Of a stretch of DNA of 64,000 nt, positions 1 to 6,969 are shown piece after piece (the stretch's first letter is position 1; each line of letters starts with the position of its first letter). Position numbers and translations under genes: made by a program. The notes beneath the pieces were generated by a model. The model ran no database searches. It had not been told where the DNA came from and was given only the letters and a program-made list of their open reading frames with translations. The stretch lies in assembly GCF_003014575.1 (NCBI RefSeq), contig NZ_PYGF01000004.1, positions 162,556 to 226,555 of the forward strand. Direction: 5' to 3'. This DNA comes from Cecembia rubra (GTDB taxonomy: Bacteria > Bacteroidota > Bacteroidia > Cytophagales > Cyclobacteriaceae).

Positions 1-4
1 AACT

Positions 5-72
5 GAGAAATCTAAAGGCTTAGGGTTTTGAGATTTCTCTCTGCGTTCGAAATGACAAGGAAAAGTCTTTGC
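5..72. repeat. dispersed intergenic repeat, copy 1 (left part cut by window edge)
   Basis: This stretch is nearly identical to 204-293: the same run from GAGAAATCTAA through GGCTTAGGGTTTTG, then CTGCGTTCGAAATGACAAGG and a shared AGTCTTTG end. It ends in the same arm, TCGAAATGACAAGG (47-60), that closes the inverted repeat of copy 2. Its left arm would lie outside the window. Elements of this look (TGTCATTTCGA ... TCGAAATGACA) are, as I recall, common non-coding repeats in Bacteroidota intergenic regions. No coding function is suggested. Confidence 0.7.
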
Positions 73-173
73 TTATAGTTACCCTGCTTAGGAAGGGGGA
101 CTTTTTCTTTTTTGAATCAATACGGAAACAAAGCCATCCATCAGCAAAAGGACCGCTACTCAAATAAGCCTGT

Positions 174-293
174 CCTTGTCATTTCGACGACGAGGAACGA
201 GGAGGAGAAATCTAAGGGCTTAGGGTTTTGGGATTTCTTCCCGCAATGCTGCGGGACAGGCTCCTGCGTTCGAAATGACAAGGTGAAGTCTTT
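174..293. repeat. dispersed intergenic inverted-repeat element, copy 2
   Basis: A complete element bounded by perfect 14-bp inverted arms, CCTTGTCATTTCGA (174-187) and TCGAAATGACAAGG (270-283). Inside are smaller complementary pieces (GAGAAATC near 205 against GATTTCTTC near 232). Compared with copy 1 it carries about 25 extra bases, including a perfect 6-bp hairpin CCCGCA/TGCGGG at 240-255. Reading frames through here on both strands are by-products of the repeat and I do not call them genes. It lies just downstream of the M42 peptidase gene on the minus strand and could fold in that transcript. Confidence 0.75.
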
Positions 294-345
294 GACAATA
301 ACAACCCCTCTGAGCAAGGACAGCCTTTTCCCTTCAACCAAAAAA

Positions 346-1398
346 TCAATGCCTCCAATTATAATCAGCCATATCTTCCAAACATGCCTTTAACAAAAGA
401 ATACTATGGGCAATGTCCTCTTTATGCGCCATTTCAATCACCTGATGCAGGTGCCTGGTGGGAATGGAAATAGCCCCAGCGATGGCCCCCTGCTTCCCCA
501 TGCGCTGCACACCGGCAGTATCTGTACCACCAGCGGTCAGGATTTCTGGCTGCCATTTGATGCGGTGATTATCTGCAGTCTGCTTCATAAATGCCACCAT
601 TCTGTAATCACATATCGTAGAAGCATCCATGATTTTAATCGCTGTTCCTTTGCCCAATTCCGTGATTTTTTCATGAGGCTGAGCCCCTGGAACATCAAAA
701 GCAATCGTTGTATCCAAAGCAATTCCAAAATCCGGATTAATCCCATGAGCGGCTACATTGGCTCCCCTCAGCCCGACTTCTTCCTGCACTGTAAATGTGG
801 CATACACATCATAGGCAGGATTTTGAAGGATTTTTAAAGTCTCTATCAAAATATACACTGCCACCCTATTATCGATAGATTTACAGTTGACGCAGTCTCC
901 CATCTCGACCAATTGCCTATCCCTGGTAATGGTATCTCCAATGCTAACGTATTTTTCAACTTCCTCCTTACTCATACCCAGATCAATAAAAAAATCAGTG
1001 GTTTGAGGCAATTTGTTTTTTTCTTCAGCAGTCATGACATGGATTGGTTTGCTCCCCATAACACCCACCAGGTCTTTTTTACCATGTATGATAACCCTTT
1101 GGGCAGTAAGAGTTTTGGGATCAAATCCCCCTAAAGTATGGAACCTGACAAAACCCTTATCATCAATATGCGTGACAATAAATCCGATCTCATCCATATG
1201 GGCTGCCACCATGATTCTTTTACCCTCTGGATTTTTTTTAGATTTTTTAACAGCAATGATATTCCCCAAATTGTCCGTTTTTAACTCATCTACCCAAGAA
1301 TGGACCAAGTCCAACACTAAATCTCTGATTCTTTTCTCATATCCTGGTGCTCCGGGCATTTCACAGATTTGTTTCAACAGGCTAACATTAATTTCCAT
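346..1398 (-). CDS. M42 family metallopeptidase (FrvX/glutamyl aminopeptidase-like)
   Basis: A 350-residue cytosolic aminopeptidase of the M42 (PepA/tetrahedral TET) family. These are di-zinc or cobalt enzymes that trim N-terminal residues from peptides. The metal-ligand motifs are in order: AAHMDEIGF (His-x-Asp), SIDNRVA (bridging Asp), QEEVGLRGA (catalytic Glu plus ligand Glu), ALDTT (Asp) and a late IPTRHLHQVIE (His). No signal peptide is visible and the length is normal for the family. It is transcribed alone toward the left edge, with the repeat element directly downstream. Exact substrate preference cannot be read from sequence. Confidence 0.9.
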   Translation of the reverse strand: MEINVSLLKQICEMPGAPGYEKRIRDLVLDLVHSWVDELKTDNLGNIIAVKKSKKNPEGKRIMVAAHMDEIGFIVTHIDDKGFVRFHTLGGFDPKTLTAQRVIIHGKKDLVGVMGSKPIHVMTAEEKNKLPQTTDFFIDLGMSKEEVEKYVSIGDTITRDRQLVEMGDCVNCKSIDNRVAVYILIETLKILQNPAYDVYATFTVQEEVGLRGANVAAHGINPDFGIALDTTIAFDVPGAQPHEKITELGKGTAIKIMDASTICDYRMVAFMKQTADNHRIKWQPEILTAGGTDTAGVQRMGKQGAIAGAISIPTRHLHQVIEMAHKEDIAHSILLLKACLEDMADYNWRH

Positions 1399-1572
1399 AA
1401 TTGATTTTCATTTTTTAGGTACTAATTCCACATTTTGGGGTAAAATTACTCAGTTTAAATCTAAACTTAGGCGAAAAACCATACACCACCAAGATTAATC
1501 TGGTACAGTTTTTTCTTATAAAAATAACCTAAAATGGTTGAAAATTAAAGGTAAGCTTAGATCAAGTTATTT

Positions 1573-2325
1573 ATGCAGTTATTATTAGTGCTCCTTGGAG
1601 CATTTGTTGTTTTTATTTTAAGTACCCTGACCGGTGGTGGTGCAAGTTTGTTGTTAATGCCATTGGTAGCTTGGATAGTTGGTGTCAAAGCAGTAGCCCC
1701 GGTCATGGCAATCAGTATTGGAATGAGCAGTACTTCAAAGGTTCTCTTTTTTTGGAGATATATAGACTGGAAACTCTTTGCCTGGCTTTTCCCTTCCACC
1801 ATAGTTGGATCAATCCTTGGGGCTAGAATGTTTGCCATTCTTTCTGCTGATTACCTACAGCTTCTCATCGGTCTGGTACTGATCTCTACTGTATTCCAAT
1901 GGAACAAAACGGAAAAAAGGACTGGCTGGAAAGTCAAAGCTTGGCACTTTGCACCGATGGGGCTGGTAGTTTCATTCCTTTCCGGGCTGATCGGAGGGGT
2001 CGGTCCCTTGATGAACTCTGCCTACCTGAATTATGGAATGAGTAAGGAATCCTTATTGGGGACACGTAGTGCAAATGCTATCCTTCTCCATATAACAAAA
2101 ATAATCAGCTATGCCTATTTCGGATATATAACAGGTGAAGTGATCAAATATGGGCTTTTAATTGGATTTTCTTCGATGATCGCGGTGTATTTCGGCAAAC
2201 TCATTTTGGCCAAAATATCTGAATTGATTTTCAGAAAAATAGTAGTGGCCAGCATGGTACTCAGCGGTATACTGATGATCTGGAAAAACAGGGAGTTTAT
2301 CTTTAACTGGCTGGCCATGGCATAA
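1573..2325 (+). CDS. TauE/SafE (TSUP) family membrane exporter
   Basis: A 250-residue integral membrane protein made almost entirely of hydrophobic segments (about 7-8), with the glycine-rich N-terminus LSTLTGGGASLLLMPLV. The repeated middle motif FLSGLIGGVGPLMNSAYL is typical of the sulfite exporter TauE/SafE (DUF81, TSUP) family. Known members move sulfite, sulfonates or related sulfur and carbon anions across the inner membrane. The substrate cannot be decided here. It starts at ATG 1573 and lies 65 bp upstream of the ATP-grasp gene on the same strand; no functional link is obvious. Confidence 0.85.
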   Translation: MQLLLVLLGAFVVFILSTLTGGGASLLLMPLVAWIVGVKAVAPVMAISIGMSSTSKVLFFWRYIDWKLFAWLFPSTIVGSILGARMFAILSADYLQLLIGLVLISTVFQWNKTEKRTGWKVKAWHFAPMGLVVSFLSGLIGGVGPLMNSAYLNYGMSKESLLGTRSANAILLHITKIISYAYFGYITGEVIKYGLLIGFSSMIAVYFGKLILAKISELIFRKIVVASMVLSGILMIWKNREFIFNWLAMA

Positions 2326-2390
2326 GTCCAGAACTCCTGAATCAATAATCTGAATCAAAAAATCAATTGGTAAAAAAAATATCCTGAAGC

Positions 2391-3776
2391 ATGAAATTAT
2401 CAATTTCAAAAAATGTGCATCTGGTGGAACCAGGAGACTTCGAGCCCACGGACCATTGGTATCCAAGGGTTTTGAATTCCAATATCCATCCCTTGGTGGC
2501 ATATTTTCTCAATCTTTCCCATGATCAAATGGTGGAAAGATACCATAGGTTACACCCCTCATCAGATGCAGATGCCATCATGGGCATATTAAAATATCAG
2601 CCGAAGTACTTCAGATGGGCAGGCACTGACCTTATGCATGTCACCAACCATGAAGGCAATAGGAGGCTTACGGTCATTGAAACCAACTCTTGTCCTTCCG
2701 GTCAAAAATCCATGCCGCTTTTGGATCTAAACGTAGAACAGGGTGGATATAGAAGGTTGATTGAAGAAACTTTCAAACCCTTGGTTAATTCCGTTCAGGA
2801 GGAGGGTTCACTTGCAGTCATTTATGACAAAAATCCCATGGAAAATATTGGCTATGCAGCTACTATAGCGGATATTTTCGGGGAAAATGTCCTTCTGGCA
2901 AAGTTTGAAAAAAATGACCAGGATCCTCCTGCCAAATTTGTCGAAAACAAACTTTTCATCCGGAATGAAAAGGAAGAATGGACCCCAATAAGGGCTGCAT
3001 TTAGGTATGTAACCCAAGAACCATGGACCAGGATTCCAAAAAACTCAAAAACCTTGCTCCTTAACCCAATAGAAGCCTGTCTGGCTGGAGGAAGAAACAA
3101 AGAAGTAGCCAGCAGATCTTATGACGTTTTTAACCAGCAGTTCAGGGATAAGGGCATCCGTATCTTCACACCGGACACATATAGAAATGTAAGCTTCCAG
3201 GAATTACCTGAATATTTTGAAAAGCTTGGAGGAAGCATGGTCATAAAAGTCCCGGATTCCAATGCTGGACAGGGCGTTTATACTGTGATCAGCGAAAATG
3301 AACTTGCTGAAGCGATGAATAAGGTCAATGAAAATGATGTTTATCTGGTACAGCAATTGATCCATAGCAATTACAGTAAAGGACTTGACCCTGAAAAAGC
3401 CTGGTACCATGTGGGTACCATTCCCGACAATAAAGGAAGATCCTTTGCATTTGACCTCAGACTAATGATGCATGCTACAGCATCGGGCATTAGGCCATTA
3501 GCCGTCTATTCAAGGAGGTCAAGATTTCCCCTTAATCAGCCACTCCCCGAAAATATGAATTCCTGGGAAGTATACGGAACCAATCTCTCCATCAAGGGGG
3601 AGGATGGATGGACTTACGCTGATGAAAGGCTAATGCTTTTTGATATCCGAAATTTTGGACAATTGGGGCTTGGAATAGATGAACTCATCAAGGGATTTGT
3701 CCAAAGTGCAATGGCTGTTTATGCCATTGATCAAAATGCTATAAAAACCTTTGGCGACATACAATCTAATCTTTAA
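2391..3776 (+). CDS. ATP-grasp superfamily protein of unknown substrate
   Basis: A 461-residue soluble protein. The C-terminal half has an ATP-grasp look: a beta-strand lysine followed by a glycine loop, VIKVPDSNAGQGVY (about residue 282-296). Later come an acidic/arginine segment, FAFDLRLMMHA, and a basic RRSRFPLNQP stretch. The N-terminal half contains VIETNSCPSGQKSMPLL, reminiscent of the E-x-N-x-CPSGQ segment of carboxylate-amine ligases. ATP-grasp enzymes activate a carboxylate as acyl-phosphate and join it to an amine or thiol. Which acids are used is not visible. It is followed 24 bp later by a receiver-only protein, suggesting one transcript. I do not recognise a named family member. 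Confidence 0.65.
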   Translation: MKLSISKNVHLVEPGDFEPTDHWYPRVLNSNIHPLVAYFLNLSHDQMVERYHRLHPSSDADAIMGILKYQPKYFRWAGTDLMHVTNHEGNRRLTVIETNSCPSGQKSMPLLDLNVEQGGYRRLIEETFKPLVNSVQEEGSLAVIYDKNPMENIGYAATIADIFGENVLLAKFEKNDQDPPAKFVENKLFIRNEKEEWTPIRAAFRYVTQEPWTRIPKNSKTLLLNPIEACLAGGRNKEVASRSYDVFNQQFRDKGIRIFTPDTYRNVSFQELPEYFEKLGGSMVIKVPDSNAGQGVYTVISENELAEAMNKVNENDVYLVQQLIHSNYSKGLDPEKAWYHVGTIPDNKGRSFAFDLRLMMHATASGIRPLAVYSRRSRFPLNQPLPENMNSWEVYGTNLSIKGEDGWTYADERLMLFDIRNFGQLGLGIDELIKGFVQSAMAVYAIDQNAIKTFGDIQSNL

Positions 3777-3800
3777 TTTAACCCTGTAAGTCTGAATAAG

Positions 3801-4157
3801 ATGGATAAGAAAATATTGATAGTCGAAGATGATGTGGTATTCTGTAAACTTCTCACCAGGTTCTTAAGGAAAAATGGATTTGAAGTTATGGATGCCCAAT
3901 CCGGAAAGGATGCTTTGGAGCTTGTAAACCTCAACAAATTTGAGCTGGCTGTACTGGACTACAGGCTACCTGACATGACAGGAATTGAAATCCTCAAGGA
4001 GGTTAAAAGGAAAAACCCAAAGTCCAAAATCATCCTTATCACCAGATATGGTGACCAAGATGTGGCTTCCAAAGCCATTGATTCAGGAGCAGATGCCTTT
4101 ATCTCAAAACCTATTAATCCAGACGAATTGCTTCAGGTCATTTTGGGCTTTGAATAA
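3801..4157 (+). CDS. stand-alone response-regulator receiver protein
   Basis: A 118-residue single-domain CheY-like receiver. Visible are the acidic pocket (IVEDD near residue 7-11), the phospho-accepting Asp53 in VLDYRLPDMTG, the switch Thr in LITRYGD and the conserved Lys in ISKPINPDELL. There is no output domain. It resembles the receiver of the NtrC-type regulator at 6970: DYRLPD, KNGFEV and KPINPxELL are shared. It may therefore take phosphate from the same or a related kinase, acting as a phosphate sink or a protein-interaction output. It is probably co-transcribed with the ATP-grasp gene 24 bp upstream. Confidence 0.9.
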   Translation: MDKKILIVEDDVVFCKLLTRFLRKNGFEVMDAQSGKDALELVNLNKFELAVLDYRLPDMTGIEILKEVKRKNPKSKIILITRYGDQDVASKAIDSGADAFISKPINPDELLQVILGFE

Positions 4158-4182
4158 AAAAACCGCTTGTAATTCAAGCGGT
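4154..4182 (-). terminator. rho-independent terminator of the purF-like gene
   Basis: An 8-bp perfect hairpin, ACCGCTTG/CAAGCGGT (4162-4169 with 4175-4182), has an A run on its left side. Read on the minus strand this is a stem followed by a T run, as expected for ending the minus-strand transcript whose last codon is at 4192. It also overlaps the end of the convergent receiver gene, which may share it. Confidence 0.8.
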
Positions 4183-4191
4183 CATCATTTC

Positions 4192-6075
4192 CTAATATGC
4201 TCTTACGGCTTTCCCTTCCATAAAGTTGGCAAAAGCCCTATTCACAACCCTCATTCCTCCTGAAGTGGGGAAATCTCCCGTAAAGTACCAGTCACCAAGA
4301 TGATCTGGGATACATTTATGTAGATTTTCCACTGTTTGGTAAAGCACTTTGACTTCAGCTTTGATCTCTGAAGTAGTAATAATCTCAGCAATTTTATCTG
4401 AAATTTCCTGATCTGTAAATGGCTCATAAAGCGCCTTTACATAATTTTCAGTCAAGATTTGCTGGGTGGTGCATTTCTCATAAACTTCATCCATCAGATA
4501 AGACATACCTTTTTCTTTTAGCAATTCTACCGTAGCTCTAAATGCTATGAATTCCTTCATTTTGGACATATCAATGCCATAGCAATCCGGGAACCTGATC
4601 TGTGGTGCGGATGAAACAATTACAATTCTTTTTGGATTTAATTTATCCAAGGTAGTCAGGATACTTTTTTCCAAAGTAGTACCTCTTACAATGCTGTCAT
4701 CAATGACCACTAAGGTATCTACTCCGGCCCTAACTACTTCATAAGTGGTGTCATAGACATTGGCCACCATCGCATCCCTATCTGAGTCATTGGTAATGAA
4801 TGTCCTCAACTTGACATCTTTACTTACCAGTTTTTCCACTCTTGGCCTAAAACTCAACAAAGACTCCAAATCCTCAAGATGTGGTTTCCCATCAAGTAAT
4901 ACTTCCTTCCTTTTGGCACAAAGATAATCTTCCAAACCCTCTATCATGCCTAAAAAGGCTGTCTCTGCAGTATTGGGTATATAAGAAAAAACTGTGTTTC
5001 TCAGATCGAAATCAATGGCCTGCAGGATTTGTGGCACAAGAGCCTTACCCAACATTTTCCTTTCCCTGTAAATATCTGGATCTGTTCCCCGTGAGAAATA
5101 AATCCTTTCAAAACTACAGGATTTCTTCTCTCTGGCAGGTATAATTTCATGCTCTGCAAAAGACCCATCTTTGTTGATGACAAGTGCAAAGCCCGGCTGG
5201 ATTTCCTTTATCTGCTTGTAATCAATATTGAACGCAGATTTAATGGCTGGCTTTTCAGATGCTACCACCACAATATCCTCATCTGCATAAAAATAAGCAG
5301 GACGGATTCCTGATGGATCCCTTACTACGAAACTGGAACCATTACCAATCAAGCCAGCCATGGCATATCCTCCGTCAAAATCCCTACAGGACCTTCTTAA
5401 AATCCGTGCTACATCAAGCTCATTTTCTATGACTGCTGTAATCTGCTCGTTGGAATACTGATGTTTGTATTTATCAAAAATGCGCTGGTTCTCCTCATCC
5501 AAAAAATGTCCGATTTTTTCCATTACGGTGACGGTATCGGTTTTTTCTTTCGGATGCTGACCTAATTGGACCAATTTGCCGAAAAGCTCATCCACATTGG
5601 TCATATTAAAATTGCCCGCCATCACCAGGTTCCTGCTTCTCCAGTTGTTCTGCTTTAAAAATGGATGGCAGGTTTCAATGCTGTTTTCCCCATGGGTACC
5701 GTATCTCAAGTGACCTAACCACAACTCCCCTGTAAATGCAATATTTTCTTTGAGCCAGTCTGCATCCAACATAGCCCCGTCACCACCTTGTTTTCTAGCT
5801 TTTTTATACTTCTTTTGGATTTTTTCAAAGATATCGTTAACAGCCTGGGGTTCGATCGAACGATATCGGCTGATATATCTTGTGCCTGGCTTTGTATCTA
5901 TCTTGATATTGGCAACCCCGGCGCCATCCTGGCCCCGGTTGATCTGCTTTTGCATCAGGACGTAAAGCTTATTTGGAATATATTGCGGGGAACCATATTT
6001 ATCAATGTAGTATTGCGGATCTTTTCTCAACCGTATCATGGCAATACCACATTCATGTTTGATTTGGTCACTCAT
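4192..6075 (-). CDS. purF: amidophosphoribosyltransferase-like protein, long Bacteroidota form
   Basis: A 627-residue glutamine amidotransferase joined to a phosphoribosyltransferase. PurF makes phosphoribosylamine from PRPP and glutamine, the first committed step of purine synthesis. The class-II amidotransferase nucleophile is Cys9 in KHECGIAMIR, after an 8-residue leader that would be a propeptide, as in Bacillus-type PurF. The glutaminase motif LGHLRYGTHG follows, and the PRPP-binding loop VVIDDSIVRGTT lies in the C-terminal half. It is about 120 residues longer than classical PurF, with extra sequence around the domain junction and at the C-terminus. As I recall, many Bacteroidota carry both this long form and a standard PurF. 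It could therefore be a paralogue with a specialised role. Confidence 0.85.
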   Translation of the reverse strand: MSDQIKHECGIAMIRLRKDPQYYIDKYGSPQYIPNKLYVLMQKQINRGQDGAGVANIKIDTKPGTRYISRYRSIEPQAVNDIFEKIQKKYKKARKQGGDGAMLDADWLKENIAFTGELWLGHLRYGTHGENSIETCHPFLKQNNWRSRNLVMAGNFNMTNVDELFGKLVQLGQHPKEKTDTVTVMEKIGHFLDEENQRIFDKYKHQYSNEQITAVIENELDVARILRRSCRDFDGGYAMAGLIGNGSSFVVRDPSGIRPAYFYADEDIVVVASEKPAIKSAFNIDYKQIKEIQPGFALVINKDGSFAEHEIIPAREKKSCSFERIYFSRGTDPDIYRERKMLGKALVPQILQAIDFDLRNTVFSYIPNTAETAFLGMIEGLEDYLCAKRKEVLLDGKPHLEDLESLLSFRPRVEKLVSKDVKLRTFITNDSDRDAMVANVYDTTYEVVRAGVDTLVVIDDSIVRGTTLEKSILTTLDKLNPKRIVIVSSAPQIRFPDCYGIDMSKMKEFIAFRATVELLKEKGMSYLMDEVYEKCTTQQILTENYVKALYEPFTDQEISDKIAEIITTSEIKAEVKVLYQTVENLHKCIPDHLGDWYFTGDFPTSGGMRVVNRAFANFMEGKAVRAY

Positions 6076-6104
6076 TGGGCTTGGGATGAAATATTCTGAT
6101 ACTG

Positions 6105-6136
6105 CAAAGTTAGCTCTTTTTTAGAAGTTTACAGAG
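6105..6136 (-). promoter_or_regulatory. candidate Bacteroidota sigma-A promoter for the purF-like gene
   Basis: On the minus strand, TAACTTTG (6112 down to 6105) matches the Bacteroidota -7 consensus TAnnTTTG exactly. Nineteen bases further upstream lies CTCTG, an imperfect -33 TTG. The -7 box ends 29 bp before the ATG at 6075, which leaves a short leader. Confidence 0.5.
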
Positions 6137-6250
6137 ATAATAAAATATTGGTTCATTTTTTATTTTGTATTCGGCTTGTAAACCACTTACACCCAAAAAA
6201 ACTTTCAGCGCCAAACTGTGACTTTAATTGTTGGGTTTTGCTGAATAATA

Positions 6251-6276
6251 CCCCATAATCAAACTCCAAAATGGGG
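6251..6276. promoter_or_regulatory. inverted repeat, candidate enhancer site for the sigma-54 promoter
   Basis: CCCCAT (6251-6256) and ATGGGG (6271-6276) form a perfect inverted repeat with a 14-base gap. It lies about 90-115 bp upstream of the start point expected from the -24/-12 promoter at 6339-6356. That is the normal place for binding sites of NtrC-type activators, one of which is encoded at 6970. The T run after it could also make it a weak plus-strand hairpin, but no plus-strand gene precedes it. Confidence 0.35.
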
Positions 6277-6338
6277 ATTTTTTTCACATTCCCCTAACTC
6301 CTGATTCGAAATAGCCTCTTTAAATACACATTTTATTT

Positions 6339-6356
6339 TTGGCACAACTGATGCAT
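6339..6356 (+). promoter_or_regulatory. sigma-54 (RpoN) -24/-12 promoter
   Basis: The sequence TTGGCACAACTGATGCAT has GG at 6341-6342 and GC at 6353-6354, exactly ten bases apart, with the TTGGCAC block of the RpoN consensus fully matched. The start of transcription would be near 6365. Downstream lie a tiny reading frame (6367-6525), the exported protein gene (6562) and, beyond a hairpin terminator, an NtrC-type activator gene. A sigma-A -7-like box, TATTTTTG (6334-6341), overlaps it. Confidence 0.7.
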
Positions 6357-6366
6357 TAAATCAGTT

Positions 6367-6525
6367 GTGAAAAGGGATATTATCATATTGCTTTTGAGTT
6401 TGTTTTGGTTATCAATTGGAATTAAATCCTATCAGAAATTTGAGACCAAAATCAATCAACATACCGAGCAAAAGGCCATTCAACATTACACTTTTGAAGT
6501 GGAACAAAATTTGTACATACCATGA
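6367..6525 (+). CDS. possible small membrane protein, 52 aa
   Basis: A GTG-started frame of 52 codons. It begins with Lys-Arg-Asp followed by a strongly hydrophobic stretch (IIILLLSLFWLSIGI), then a polar tail rich in Gln, Lys and Glu. This looks like a single-pass membrane peptide with a short soluble tail. It sits between the sigma-54 promoter and the exported protein gene. The GTG would be only about two bases from the predicted transcript start, so translation would be almost leaderless. The frame contains no ATG. No homologue is recognised and it may not be a gene. Confidence 0.35.
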   Translation: MKRDIIILLLSLFWLSIGIKSYQKFETKINQHTEQKAIQHYTFEVEQNLYIP

Positions 6526-6561
6526 ATTACTAACCAATTATTAACCATAAACTAAACTACC

Positions 6562-6885
6562 ATGAAAAAACAAATCTTATTGCCTGCCATTATCGCCTTG
6601 GGGCTAACAGTATCCCCATTATTGGCCAGTCAGAACATTTTGCAATCTGTCGAAAATCCGGAAATGTTCGAAGACCAGGAAAAGTTAAAACTTGATCCAA
6701 ACCATCTCCCCGATGGAGTAAAGACAGCAATTCAAAATAACAATGCCACAAAAGATCTTAAGATTTTGGAAGCTTGGCAGATCATTGAAGAAAATGGTAA
6801 ATCCCATTACAAAATAAAGTTTGACAATGGGGGAAACGAATTAGTAAAAAAGTATGACCAAGATGGCCGTGAAATAAAAGATTAA
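6562..6885 (+). CDS. small exported protein, PepSY-like
   Basis: A 107-residue protein with a clear signal peptide: MKKQ, a hydrophobic core, and cleavage likely after LLAS near residue 23. The mature part is short and charged. Its C-terminus (ILEAWQI, KSHYKIKF, GNELVKKYDQDGREI) has the strand-turn-strand pattern of PepSY-like domains found in Bacteroidota periplasmic proteins. The role is unknown. It is the first solid gene behind the sigma-54 promoter and is closed off by a strong hairpin terminator. It is therefore probably a direct target of the NtrC-type regulator encoded next to it. Family assignment is tentative. Confidence 0.7.
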   Translation: MKKQILLPAIIALGLTVSPLLASQNILQSVENPEMFEDQEKLKLDPNHLPDGVKTAIQNNNATKDLKILEAWQIIEENGKSHYKIKFDNGGNELVKKYDQDGREIKD

Positions 6886-6901
6886 ATCCAACCTAAATAT
6901 T

Positions 6902-6942
6902 AAATAAAGGCATCGGGAATATCCCTTTGCCTTTATTTTTTT
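6902..6942 (+). terminator. rho-independent terminator after the exported protein gene
   Basis: AAATAAAGGCA (6902-6912) pairs with TGCCTTTATTT (6928-6938), with a nested GGGA/TCCC inside, and a run of seven T follows. It separates the exported protein gene from the regulator gene that begins at 6970. Confidence 0.85.
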
Positions 6943-6969
6943 AGCTTAGTGAAAATTTTGGTAGAGAAG

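Noticed and set aside
112-393. A 93-codon plus-strand frame and its minus-strand mirror over the left-edge repeat
   Set aside because: Both run through the inverted-repeat element and the end of the M42 gene. The sequence has no family look and repeats part of copy 1.
6251-6285. Plus-strand terminator reading of CCCCAT/ATGGGG followed by T run
   Set aside because: There is no plus-strand gene upstream to terminate. The loop is long, and its position suits an activator site better.
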